64,000 bases of DNA from JBBSOK01 sp965219125 (GTDB taxonomy: Bacteria; Bacteroidota; Bacteroidia; Flavobacteriales; Flavobacteriaceae), in contig CBDCMO010000002.1 of NCBI GenBank assembly GCA_965219125.1, positions 2,746,549 to 2,810,548 of the forward strand, written 5' to 3'. The translations under genes and the position numbers were made by a program. The notes beneath the pieces were generated by a model. It made no database searches. It saw only the letters and a program-made list of their open reading frames with translations, and was not told where the DNA came from. The stretch's first letter is position 1; each line of letters begins with the position of its first letter. Positions 34,723 through 42,350 of this stretch are shown in pieces.

Positions 34723-36495
34723 ATGCAGCATTTAGCAGAAAATTCAAAAGACAAAAACAAAACAGAGCATAAAGTTACGATGCTTCAGGCTTTTAAAACG
34801 ATCATTTGGCCTAGGCGAAAGTTGGTTTTTATAGGGTTGTTCCTGATTGTTATTAAAAGTTTGTCCGCTTTGGTTTTGCCATGGCAGAGCAAGGTATTGC
34901 TGGATGAGGTTGTTCCCAATAAAGATTACGCGCAATTGTATACGTTGATTGCCATCGTAATCAGCGCCATCACCATACAGGCGGTAACCTCCTTTTTACT
35001 CACCCGAATACTAAGCGTACAAGCGCAATATTTAATAAGTGAACTGCGCTCGCAAGTTCAGAAAAAAGTACTTTCACTACCCATCAGCTTTTTCGATAAC
35101 ACCAAATCCGGCGCCTTGGTCTCAAGAATAATGAACGATGTGGAAGGCGTTCGGAATCTTATAGGTACAGGCTTGGTACAATTGGTTGGCGGAACCTTTA
35201 CGGCTGTAGTTTCCTTGGTTATTTTAATAAAAATAAACGCTTGGATGACACTTTTTGTATTTGTACCGCTGTCTATATTTGGGATTGTTGCCTTAAAGGC
35301 TTTCAAATTTATTCGTCCGGTTTTTAGAACGCGCGGTAAGATTAGTGCCGAAGTTACCGGAAGGCTAACCGAAACCCTTGCGGGCGTTCGTGTTATAAAA
35401 GCCTTTAATGCCGAAGAACAAGAGAATACGGTTTTTGAAAAAGGCGTTGATCAATTATACCAAAACGTAAAAAAGAGCTTAACGGCAACCGCTTTAATGA
35501 CCAGCTCTTCCACGTTTTTAATTGGAGTGGCCACCACGGGAATTATGGGAATGGGCGGTTATTATATGATAATTGGCGAAATGACCACGGGAGATTTTCT
35601 ATTCTTCACCTTAATCCTTGGGTTTATGATTGCGCCCATTATTCAGATGAGCAATATAGGAAGTCAGTTAACCGAGGCCTTGGCGGGTCTGGATAGAACC
35701 GAAGAACTGATGAATATGACTGCCGAGGAAGACAACCAAAACAGGACTATTAAACTGAATACCATAAAAGGTGACATCGAATTTAACGACGTTTCATTTT
35801 CGTATGAAGAAGGCAAACAGATTCTGCACAACATTACCTTTAAAGCAGCAGCGGGTTCCGTAACCGCTTTGGTGGGAAGTTCAGGTTCTGGGAAATCTAC
35901 CATTGCTGGGCTTTCGGCTACATTTTTAACGCCGCAATTGGGGAAAGTTACCGTTGATAACCAAGATTTGTCGAAAGTTAAATTAAGCAGCTACCGCCAA
36001 TATTTAGGCGTGGTTCTTCAGGATGAATTTTTATTTGAAGGCACTATTCGTGAAAACATTATGTTCCCAAGACCCAATGCCACGGAAGCTGAAGTACAAA
36101 ACGCTGTAAAGGCAGCCTATGTAAATGAATTTACAGACCGATTTGATAAAGGTTTAGAAACCTTAATTGGCGAAAGGGGCGTAAAGCTCTCTGGTGGACA
36201 AAGACAACGATTGGCGATTGCCCGCGCTATTTTGGCAAACCCAAAAATCATTATTTTAGATGAGGCCACTTCCAGTTTAGATACACAAAGTGAGGCTTTA
36301 ATCCAGAAAAGTTTGGCGGAATTAGTTAAAGACAGAACCACCATCGTTATTGCGCACCGTTTGAGCACTATTAGAAAGGCCGACCAGATTTTAGTAATTG
36401 AAGCTGGGCACATCGTAGAACGCGGCACCCACGACCAATTGATTGCGAAGGAAGGTCGGTATTTTGAATTGTATACGTATCAGGCGAAGATTTAA
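34723..36495 (+). CDS. ABC transporter, fused permease and ATPase (exporter type)
   Basis: 590 residues. Six-helix ABC transporter permease domain (about 30-320) and a C-terminal ATPase: Walker A GSSGSGKST, Q-loop LGVVLQDEF, signature LSGGQRQRLAIARAIL, Walker B IIILDEATSS, H-loop IVIAHRLSTI. It is a half-size exporter that would work as a homodimer in the inner membrane; substrate unknown (lipids or drugs are common for this MsbA-like group). The last 170 bases are duplicated in decayed form 1.23 kb downstream, beyond the fic gene. Confidence 0.93.
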   Translation: MQHLAENSKDKNKTEHKVTMLQAFKTIIWPRRKLVFIGLFLIVIKSLSALVLPWQSKVLLDEVVPNKDYAQLYTLIAIVISAITIQAVTSFLLTRILSVQAQYLISELRSQVQKKVLSLPISFFDNTKSGALVSRIMNDVEGVRNLIGTGLVQLVGGTFTAVVSLVILIKINAWMTLFVFVPLSIFGIVALKAFKFIRPVFRTRGKISAEVTGRLTETLAGVRVIKAFNAEEQENTVFEKGVDQLYQNVKKSLTATALMTSSSTFLIGVATTGIMGMGGYYMIIGEMTTGDFLFFTLILGFMIAPIIQMSNIGSQLTEALAGLDRTEELMNMTAEEDNQNRTIKLNTIKGDIEFNDVSFSYEEGKQILHNITFKAAAGSVTALVGSSGSGKSTIAGLSATFLTPQLGKVTVDNQDLSKVKLSSYRQYLGVVLQDEFLFEGTIRENIMFPRPNATEAEVQNAVKAAYVNEFTDRFDKGLETLIGERGVKLSGGQRQRLAIARAILANPKIIILDEATSSLDTQSEALIQKSLAELVKDRTTIVIAHRLSTIRKADQILVIEAGHIVERGTHDQLIAKEGRYFELYTYQAKI

Positions 36496-36549
36496 GTGCG
36501 AAGGGCACGAAAGGAACGCCCGTGCAAAATAGAGGAGTTCAAAAACCCC

Positions 36550-36586
36550 AATTTCTATACACAATCTAACTATATGTATAGAAATT
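36550..36586. promoter_or_regulatory. Operator-like inverted repeat 1 upstream of fic
   Basis: Perfect 12-base arms AATTTCTATACA and TGTATAGAAATT with a 13-base centre containing ATCTAA. The central motif recurs in the second inverted repeat 60 bases downstream, suggesting a repeated protein-binding site. Confidence 0.5.
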
Positions 36587-36611
36587 TCAAAAAACAATAC
36601 ATAAAACAATA

Positions 36612-36644
36612 ATGTGTAAAGAAAATCTAATTATCTTTACATAT
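36612..36644. promoter_or_regulatory. Operator-like inverted repeat 2 upstream of fic
   Basis: Arms ATGTGTAAAGA and TCTTTACATAT (10 of 11 positions paired) around an 11-base centre AAATCTAATTA. It abuts the ATG-proximal region, and its right arm contains TATCTTTA, a -7-like element, so protein binding here would block transcription of fic. Confidence 0.5.
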
Positions 36645-36670
36645 TGAATTTCGTATCTTATCAATTTATT

Positions 36671-37732
36671 ATGAGTTGGAAACCACAAAACCTTCCCTAT
36701 ACGCATGCGTTGGAGAGCATTAAAGTGCTAAAGCTTTTGCCGGAAGCACATAGGGCATTGGCGGAGTTAAAGGGTGTGGCACAATCCATACCGCGGCAAG
36801 ATATATTGATAAATACACTTGCCATACAGGAAGCAAAAGACAGTTCTGCCGTTGAGAATATTGTAACTACCCACGACGAGATTTATAAAGCCAGTATGGG
36901 TATTGAAAATATTACCTCCAGTCAGGCCAAGGAAGTGCAAAATTATATTGCAGCAATGAAAAAGGGTTTTGCTCTTGTGGAACAACATAACTTTTTAACG
37001 CTGAATCATATCAAGGAAATTCAAGGCATATTAGAAAACAATAATGCAGGTTTTCGAAAAGTTTCTGGAACAACTTTAAAGAATCAAGACACCAATCAAG
37101 TTGTGTATACGCCACCACAGCATAAGGATGAAATTGACGGGCTGATGCAAAACCTGGAAAGATATATCAATAATCCTGAGCTTTTGCCCTTGGATCACTT
37201 AATTAAAATGGCGGTATTCCATTTTCAATTTGAAAGCATCCACCCTTTTTATGATGGTAATGGACGCACTGGCAGAATTTTGAATATACTGTACTTAATA
37301 CAATACCAGTTGCTGGAAATTCCCATCCTCTATCTAAGTAAATACAACATACAGCATAAAAATGATTATTATCGTCTGCTTCAGCAAGTACGTGATGCTG
37401 GAGAATGGGAAGACTATCTTTGTTATATGATTACGGCAGTTACAGTAACGGCAAAAGATACTTTACAAAAGGTGAAAAATATAAAAGCCGAAATGGCGAA
37501 CTATAAAATCATTTTACGAAACAACTATAAGTTTTATAGCCAAGATTTGCTCAATCATTTGTTTAAACAGCCTTATACAAAAATTGAGTTTTTACAGCAG
37601 GAATTAAATGTCTCCCGAATTACGGCAGCCAACTATTTAAACCAATTAGCTAAAGATGGCCATCTTAAAAAACACAAAATTGGAAGAGCAAATTATTATG
37701 TGAATGGTACCGTTTTGAATGCTTTAAATTAA
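36671..37732 (+). CDS. Fic family protein with N-terminal inhibitory motif and C-terminal wHTH
   Basis: 353 residues from MSWKPQ. Fic proteins transfer AMP (or other phosphoryl groups) from nucleotides to target hydroxyls. The active-site loop HPFYDGNGRTGR is at residues 191-202 and matches HPFx(D/E)GNGRxGR. An N-terminal inhibitory helix with SSAVEN fits (S/T)xxxE(G/N), so it is class II (self-inhibited). Residues 290-353 form a winged-helix (VSRITAANYLNQLAKDGHLK) that could bind the two inverted repeats upstream. The stop codon lies exactly where the duplicated ABC gene fragment begins, so the gene looks inserted. Confidence 0.93.
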   Translation: MSWKPQNLPYTHALESIKVLKLLPEAHRALAELKGVAQSIPRQDILINTLAIQEAKDSSAVENIVTTHDEIYKASMGIENITSSQAKEVQNYIAAMKKGFALVEQHNFLTLNHIKEIQGILENNNAGFRKVSGTTLKNQDTNQVVYTPPQHKDEIDGLMQNLERYINNPELLPLDHLIKMAVFHFQFESIHPFYDGNGRTGRILNILYLIQYQLLEIPILYLSKYNIQHKNDYYRLLQQVRDAGEWEDYLCYMITAVTVTAKDTLQKVKNIKAEMANYKIILRNNYKFYSQDLLNHLFKQPYTKIEFLQQELNVSRITAANYLNQLAKDGHLKKHKIGRANYYVNGTVLNALN

Positions 37733-37885
37733 AGACAGAACCACCATCGTTATTGCGCACCGTTTAAGTACCATTAAATTTTAGTTATTGAAGTTGGGAA
37801 TATAGTAGAAGGTGTAACCCACGACCAATTGATTGCGAAGGAAGGTAGGTATTATGAATTGTGTACTTATCAGGCGAAGATTTAG
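37729..37885 (+). pseudogene. Decayed duplicate of the ABC exporter 3' end
   Basis: About 155 bases matching 36326-36494 of the intact exporter gene: it starts TTAAAGACAGAACCACC and ends CAGGCGAAGATTTAG. A deletion of about 13 bases (missing the part encoding RKADQ) and several substitutions break the frame. Similarity may extend a little past the stop codons (AAxGGAACGCC in both). It lies directly after the fic stop codon. It is not expressed as protein. Confidence 0.9.
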
Positions 37886-37930
37886 GTAGAAAAAAATGGA
37901 ACGCCTGCGTCACAAGAAAAAATAATTATT

Positions 37931-38251
37931 TTATTTCATGTTATTCCTATCTTCATCCAATATTTTAGATGGGTTTTGGCGTACATCAAAAACATCATTT
38001 ATAAATATGGTTTGCTTTTCAACCCTGTAGATTATTTTGTAATTCCCACTCAAAACGTATCTGTGGCTTTCATTCAATTTTTCCAAATAAAATTCTATTT
38101 GACCGGATTCTGGATACTGAATAAGTTGTTTCGTTGATTCAAGAATTTGTCGCCGAATTTTATGGGCAACTTTTTTACTTGCCCTGTCTTTATAGTAATC
38201 GAAGATGGTTTTTAGGTTTTCAATGGCGAAGTTTGACCAAATAATTTGCAT
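37931..38251 (-). CDS. RelE/ParE-family toxin
   Basis: 106 residues with the ParE/RelE fold: WSNFAIENLKTIFDYY at the N-terminus (first helix), IRRQILESTKQL, YPESGQIE, and the strand pair HRYVLSGNYKIIYRVE then IFINDVFDVRQNPSK. ParE-type toxins block DNA gyrase; RelE-type cleave mRNA. The RVLxxxYKIIYR pattern favours ParE. It follows the antitoxin with a 10-base gap and would be neutralised by it. Confidence 0.9.
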   Translation of the reverse strand: MQIIWSNFAIENLKTIFDYYKDRASKKVAHKIRRQILESTKQLIQYPESGQIEFYLEKLNESHRYVLSGNYKIIYRVEKQTIFINDVFDVRQNPSKILDEDRNNMK

Positions 38252-38261
38252 AGCAAGTACG

Positions 38262-38501
38262 TTACCATTTCTCTGAAATCTTTTCTAATTCGTCCTGATT
38301 TTTAAACTTTCCGTCTTTAAAATCCTGTTCAGATTTTTCGATTCTATTAATGAACTCCTCTAATGTAAAAGGCTTTACTGTGGTTTTAGTATCCTCTGTT
38401 TTTCCTTTAAGAAGAAAGCTTTCAATTTTGTTTAAAATGCTTTCGTCTTGAATCTGTGCCAAATAGGCGATTAGATTTAATTTTCGGGTCTGGAAATCCA
38501 T
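38262..38501 (-). CDS. Antitoxin of the ParE-type pair
   Basis: 79 residues, upstream partner of the toxin in one operon. N-terminal helices (DFQTRKLNLIAYLAQIQDE) and an acidic C-terminal helix (FTLEEFINRIEKSEQDFKDGKF) that would wrap the toxin. The N-terminal part lacks an obvious ribbon-helix-helix, so DNA binding may be by another fold. Bacteroidota toxin-antitoxin pairs with this layout are common. Confidence 0.8.
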   Translation of the reverse strand: MDFQTRKLNLIAYLAQIQDESILNKIESFLLKGKTEDTKTTVKPFTLEEFINRIEKSEQDFKDGKFKNQDELEKISEKW

Positions 38502-38569
38502 ACTGAAATAGTTTTATTCAAATATACAAATTTGCTTTTACACTATATACGATACTTTAATGGCAAGCT

Positions 38570-38652
38570 AGTGCGAGCGTCTCGCTCGTACCGTTAAAGT
38601 TTGGGTCAATCTGTGCGGAGGACACGGGCGGGACGCCCGCGCCAGCGGGGGA
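38570..38652. repeat. Degenerate GC-rich interspersed repeat, copy A
   Basis: Begins with GTGCGAGCGTCTCGCTCGTAC (one long imperfect hairpin, here named in part as GCGAGCG and CGCTCGT) and ends with GGGCGGGACGCCCGC and CCAGCGGGGG. Very GC-rich against an AT-rich background. Similar elements occur at 44250-44392 and, in shorter form, after the ABC exporter gene. Confidence 0.6.
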
Positions 38653-38726
38653 TTTGCTGCCATTTGCAACTTTTTGCGTGCAATTGTCAATAAGCTTAAA
38701 CCCGACATTTGCGTTTTTTACGGTAC

Positions 38727-38815
38727 AGTTGTTCGGGAATTGTTCGAGTGTTGTTCGCGAATTGTTCGCGAAATGACACTTTTTGCGAACAAGGGGCGAA
38801 CAATCGTGGAAGGAG
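38727..38815. repeat. Cluster of GTTCG direct and inverted repeats
   Basis: Two near-direct repeats of about 22 bases (each GTTGTTCGNGAATTGTTCG) are followed by GCGAACAAGG and GCGAACAATC in inverse orientation. The self-complementary TTCGCGAA occurs twice. It could be an operator array for the adjacent toxin-antitoxin or peptidase genes, or a folded transcript. Confidence 0.6.
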
Positions 38816-38973
38816 GGTGGGGGGAGTGTGTGGAGGGCATGGGCGGTACGCGCACGTTAGCAAGGAATATTTACTAAACAATAAAAGTGCAAAACCTGTT
38901 GATAAAAAAAATGTACCTATACATTTTTAATGCTATTTTAAGATTATTTTTGGCTTACGCATTAAAAAGAAAT

Positions 38974-40200
38974 ATGAGTAATAAGTATTCAGATAGTGAT
39001 GAGATATTAAATAGATTATTCGAGCCTAAACCTAGGAAAGTTAAGGATTCATTGGATGAACTGTTTAATAAACGTGTTGCAAGTTTAAATATAAAAAAAA
39101 CAACTGCATTAAGTATAATGAAGATGACAACTCGCACCTTGGATGGAATACTTACGGGCGAGCAAAAAATGTTAGATTACACACAATTGTTAAAACTGGC
39201 TGACTTTCTTGAAATTGAAATTGAACAGATTGCAACCCTTTATTTAGAAAAACTAAAAGAAATACATAATGATGAAAAGGAAATAAAGCGAACTAATGAA
39301 ATGGTTGATTTTGTTAATGAAAACTTTAATCTGGCAGAACTGCGTAAAGTTGGTCTTGTTGATTCATTAACTGATTATGAAGGTATGATCCAGTCCATTT
39401 GTAAGTACTTCGGACTTAAAAATATTTTTGAATATAAAGAGCCTGAAATGAATATTGCTTTTAGCTCTGGTAAAAGAGCAATAAGAAATTGTGGGGTTAA
39501 AAATTGGATGTATCTGGCTGAGCAAATTTGTATTGAATTACGAAATCCAAATGAATATAATTCAGAGAATCTTATTAATTATTTTCCACAAATTCGATGG
39601 CAATCTATAGATGTGGATAATGGTTTAGTTAATGTTATTAAACATTTATATCAACTTGGAATAACTGTGGTTTTTGTTCCATCTTTTCCATCCTCTCATA
39701 TTAGGGGCGCAACGTTTTGCGTGAATGATAAACCTTGTATAGCTTTAACAGACTATGTGGGTTTTTATCCTACAATATGGTTTGCCTTGGTTCATGAATT
39801 ATATCACGTCTTATTTGATTGGGAAGAAATATTACTAAACAATTATCATATTTCTCAAGAAAATAAATTGAATTTTGATAGCGAATCACAAAGTGAACGT
39901 GATGCAGATAATTTTGCTCGAAAATATTTGTTCTCAAAAGAGAAAATGCAAGAAGTACAATCATTTATTAATAATCCTGAGTTAGTCAGACATTTTGCAA
40001 TATCGAATAATGTCGATCCAAGCTTTGTATATGTATTTTATGCTTTTGATGCAATTAAAAGTGATAAATATGCGTGGGGTAGGGCAAGAAAAAACAATCC
40101 AAAAACAGATAAATTAAAATCTAAACTACAACATAATTTTAAATCCAAATATTCCTTTGCTGAACACGTAAAAAAAATCAGAAATACAATTTATAATTAG
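38974..40200 (+). CDS. HTH-ImmA/IrrE-type metallopeptidase
   Basis: 408 residues from MSNKYSD. N-terminal helix-turn-helix-like domain (about 25-90: KKTTALSIMKMTTRTLDGILTG, i.e. a Cro/C1-type fold), a middle helical domain, and a C-terminal ImmA/IrrE zinc-peptidase with HELYH (about 272-276) and the downstream third ligand glutamate in SERDADNFARKYLF. ImmA cleaves phage repressors and IrrE/DdrO-type peptidases cleave regulators after stress. It stands 4 bases before the P63C-domain gene, so the two are co-transcribed. This looks like a stress- or phage-response module. No repressor substrate is next to it. Confidence 0.85.
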   Translation: MSNKYSDSDEILNRLFEPKPRKVKDSLDELFNKRVASLNIKKTTALSIMKMTTRTLDGILTGEQKMLDYTQLLKLADFLEIEIEQIATLYLEKLKEIHNDEKEIKRTNEMVDFVNENFNLAELRKVGLVDSLTDYEGMIQSICKYFGLKNIFEYKEPEMNIAFSSGKRAIRNCGVKNWMYLAEQICIELRNPNEYNSENLINYFPQIRWQSIDVDNGLVNVIKHLYQLGITVVFVPSFPSSHIRGATFCVNDKPCIALTDYVGFYPTIWFALVHELYHVLFDWEEILLNNYHISQENKLNFDSESQSERDADNFARKYLFSKEKMQEVQSFINNPELVRHFAISNNVDPSFVYVFYAFDAIKSDKYAWGRARKNNPKTDKLKSKLQHNFKSKYSFAEHVKKIRNTIYN

Positions 40201-40204
40201 ATAT

Positions 40205-40795
40205 ATGAAAGCATCAAAATTAAATTCGGAAGAGTTAAAGCAAGCAAAACATTTACAGGAAAAGAAAAATGCTCAATCAATTAAAAAATTAATTTTTGAC
40301 CAAACCGAAGCACAGGTAAAAGATAAGTATTCCGACAAGGAACTTGATGCTGAAAATTTAAAGAGGAAATTAGTTGATACCATTGATTTATGGAAGATGA
40401 AAAATCTCGATGTAAAAATTCGTAGGAAGCCTATGGAATATGAAGCGATTTTTACTCAAGACTATTATCAAGAAATGTTTCGCCTAAATAATTGGGAATA
40501 TAAAGGTATAATAGCTGAAAAGCCTTGGCAAGCAGGGCGATACACAAAGCAAATCATTTATTATAGGTTTTCTCACGAAGTATTGCCTTTACTTCAAATT
40601 ATAAACCCTTTCATTATTACAGGATTTAGAAAGTATAAGCATCATCAGTATCTTACTCCAGGTTCAAGGATTGAACTCTCGAAATTTATAGCTCAGGCAG
40701 TAGATTTAATGAAACAGTGTTCTAATTGGAATGAATTTAGAATTAAATATTGTACTATGTACAATGTGCCTTATCAGCTGAAATTAATATTCTAA
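40205..40795 (+). CDS. P63C-domain protein
   Basis: 196 residues. An N-terminal charged helical part (about 1-75) precedes a P63C-like domain (about 80-180): DYYQEMFRLNNWEY, GRYTKQIIYYRFSHEVLPLLQ, a central KYKHHQYLTPGS and the helix FIAQAVDLMKQCSNWNEF. In phage-borne proteins the same pattern reads DYFxExYRLxGW, then GxYTNDIVYxRLAPGVLxEL and HHQxLT. P63C proteins occur with phage genes or repressors; a molecular role is unknown. This copy is stand-alone and paired with the metallopeptidase. Confidence 0.75.
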   Translation: MKASKLNSEELKQAKHLQEKKNAQSIKKLIFDQTEAQVKDKYSDKELDAENLKRKLVDTIDLWKMKNLDVKIRRKPMEYEAIFTQDYYQEMFRLNNWEYKGIIAEKPWQAGRYTKQIIYYRFSHEVLPLLQIINPFIITGFRKYKHHQYLTPGSRIELSKFIAQAVDLMKQCSNWNEFRIKYCTMYNVPYQLKLIF

Positions 40796-40920
40796 GAATA
40801 TTTGTAGGTTTAATTACCGATTTCCTTTATAGTAGTTGTGTTTTTTCCATAGTACATCCCAGTTTATAATATCTGCCGCTCGGCTTTTATTCCAACCAAT
40901 TATGTGGTAAGGTAAATTTA

Positions 40921-41094
40921 TTATTTTCCTTTTTTTTCTGACGAAGATTTTTCTTCATAAGTGCTTTTCATTTCTTCTTCAAATTCAGAAATCCAAGATG
41001 TTCTAAATCCGACAACTTCGATTTTACTATTGTAATTTTCAAAAAAATCAAATTCTAATTTTTCTTCTGAATTTTTAATTTGTTTGTTTGTCAT
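40921..41094 (-). CDS. Small acidic 57-residue protein, partner of the membrane GAF-like gene
   Basis: A reading frame too short for usual gene finders. It starts ATG (MTNKQIKNSEEKLEFDFF) inside the end of the membrane gene (20-base overlap) and ends in EKKGK. Residues 21-36 (YNSKIEVVGFRTSW) are the only non-charged part; the rest is Glu/Lys rich. Overlapping start and codon pattern support a real gene. No family recognised. Confidence 0.6.
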   Translation of the reverse strand: MTNKQIKNSEEKLEFDFFENYNSKIEVVGFRTSWISEFEEEMKSTYEEKSSSEKKGK

Positions 41095-42061
41095 CTTCGT
41101 TTATTTTTATTTGTAACCATTGTTCTAGTAAATCAGACATTCCATCGGCAAGTCCTAATAGATTATGAACGTCATATCTTTTGTGAAAACCATCTATTTC
41201 ATTACAATCTACACATAGATAACCGAAAAAAAGGTTTTTTCTTTCATCTGATTTAAATAAAATAGGCGAAATAGGAACAACTATTTCGCTTTTATAAGGT
41301 AAAGTCCAATACTTATTTTTGTCTTTATCGTCAATATCTGGAGGTACTGAACCATAATCTTTAACACTACTATTACTGTAGTTCGTTGAATTAACTAAAT
41401 TATTTGAGAAGAAATATGATTTATTTGGAGATTCAATATTTTTTAGAATTTCATTAAAACAGGTATTTTCCTTAATGATGTGTTTATTTCCATTTCTTGA
41501 GTTATCTCTTCTATCAAAATAACTTTCTTCATCTCTAATTAAAGTGATTATTTCAGAGTTTTCAGAAATAGGAATGTTCTTTTCTTTTAGGATTACTTTT
41601 ATTGAAACAGAGTAGGTTTTATTGAGTCTTTTTTCAAATATAGATTTTAATCTGTTTGAAACTCTAATTAATTGATCGCTTATATCTTTTTTTGTTGTGT
41701 TCTTATTCCTTTTTAATTTATTAATCTGAGAAAAAATATCTTTGAGAGATATTAATACTTCCCCGTAATAGTTATGCTTTTTTATTAAATCGCTTTTTAC
41801 TGTACTATTTTGTAAAATTTCTAGTTTTTGTTGTTTTTGATTTACTGTTTTTTCAAGCTCGTCAATTTTCAAAATGTATTGAATAAATGCCCTAATAATG
41901 AATACAAGCAGGAACATACCAACTGCATACCGGATTGAACGGAATCTTGTAAATTCTAAATATTTTTCGAAAAAGAAAAATGTCCCAATTGCGGTAGAAG
42001 AAGAACCAAAATACCATTTTAAACTCCAATGAAATGCTTCGGTTAACGCTCTTTTAAACAT
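41075..42061 (-). CDS. Membrane protein with GAF-like sensor region
   Basis: 328 residues. Two N-terminal membrane helices (about 15-33 and 42-64), a coiled coil (about 65-135: KIDELEKTVNQKQQKLE), and an alpha/beta C-terminal domain (about 140-320) with SVSIKVILKEKN, a variable central insertion rich in Ser/Asn, and SEIVVPISPILF, LFFGYLCVDCNE, the last two being GAF-like strand patterns (a GAF domain ends in xxGxLxxD). It would sense a small ligand in the cytoplasm. Together with the 57-residue gene it resembles sensor-effector pairs in defence islands, but no effector domain is visible. Confidence 0.65.
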   Translation of the reverse strand: MFKRALTEAFHWSLKWYFGSSSTAIGTFFFFEKYLEFTRFRSIRYAVGMFLLVFIIRAFIQYILKIDELEKTVNQKQQKLEILQNSTVKSDLIKKHNYYGEVLISLKDIFSQINKLKRNKNTTKKDISDQLIRVSNRLKSIFEKRLNKTYSVSIKVILKEKNIPISENSEIITLIRDEESYFDRRDNSRNGNKHIIKENTCFNEILKNIESPNKSYFFSNNLVNSTNYSNSSVKDYGSVPPDIDDKDKNKYWTLPYKSEIVVPISPILFKSDERKNLFFGYLCVDCNEIDGFHKRYDVHNLLGLADGMSDLLEQWLQIKINEDDKQTN

Positions 42062-42338
42062 ATATGGTTTTTAGTTTATGTTTTCTATAATTTTCAACAT
42101 ATATCAGTTTATAAATCTTTATTATATCTATACCATACATTTTTGAAAATTTATCTTCGAATATAAATTAAAGTAAAACTTCTATTTTACGGTAAACCGT
42201 AAAGCGGCAAATTAAGTGAGCCCTCCGTCGCTAAAGCTATTGAGGACAAAGGGGAGAAATTCAAATATAGAAATTAAATTAACATTTAACAAAAACATTT
42301 ATCAAACCTAATTCCACCCACCATATTTCAAAGAACCA

Positions 42339-42346
42339 TACCTTTG
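42339..42346 (+). promoter_or_regulatory. Putative -7 promoter element of the radical SAM gene, leaderless
   Basis: TACCTTTG matches TAnnTTTG and ends 4 bases before the ATG at 42351. If the element works at the usual distance, the transcript starts at or just after the ATG and is leaderless. Confidence 0.45.
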
Positions 42347-42350
42347 CCCC

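Larger units (their letters stand above)
38502..38973. other. Gene-free 472-base stretch with repeats
   Basis: Holds a degenerate GC-rich repeat (38570-38652), a cluster of GTTCG words (38727-38815), and a G-rich run (38815-38843). The short open frames here are made of these repeats and show no coding pattern. The long upstream extension of the metallopeptidase gene from a GTG at 38887 is rejected. Confidence 0.7.

Noticed and set aside
38674..38930. Several short frames around the G-rich run
   Set aside because: They follow GTTCG and GGG repeats, and have strong composition bias and no homology pattern.
38887..38973. N-terminal extension of the HTH-metallopeptidase from a GTG
   Set aside because: The extension is a Leu/Phe/Ile-rich chain outside the HTH domain; the ATG at 38974 starts a normal charged N-terminus.
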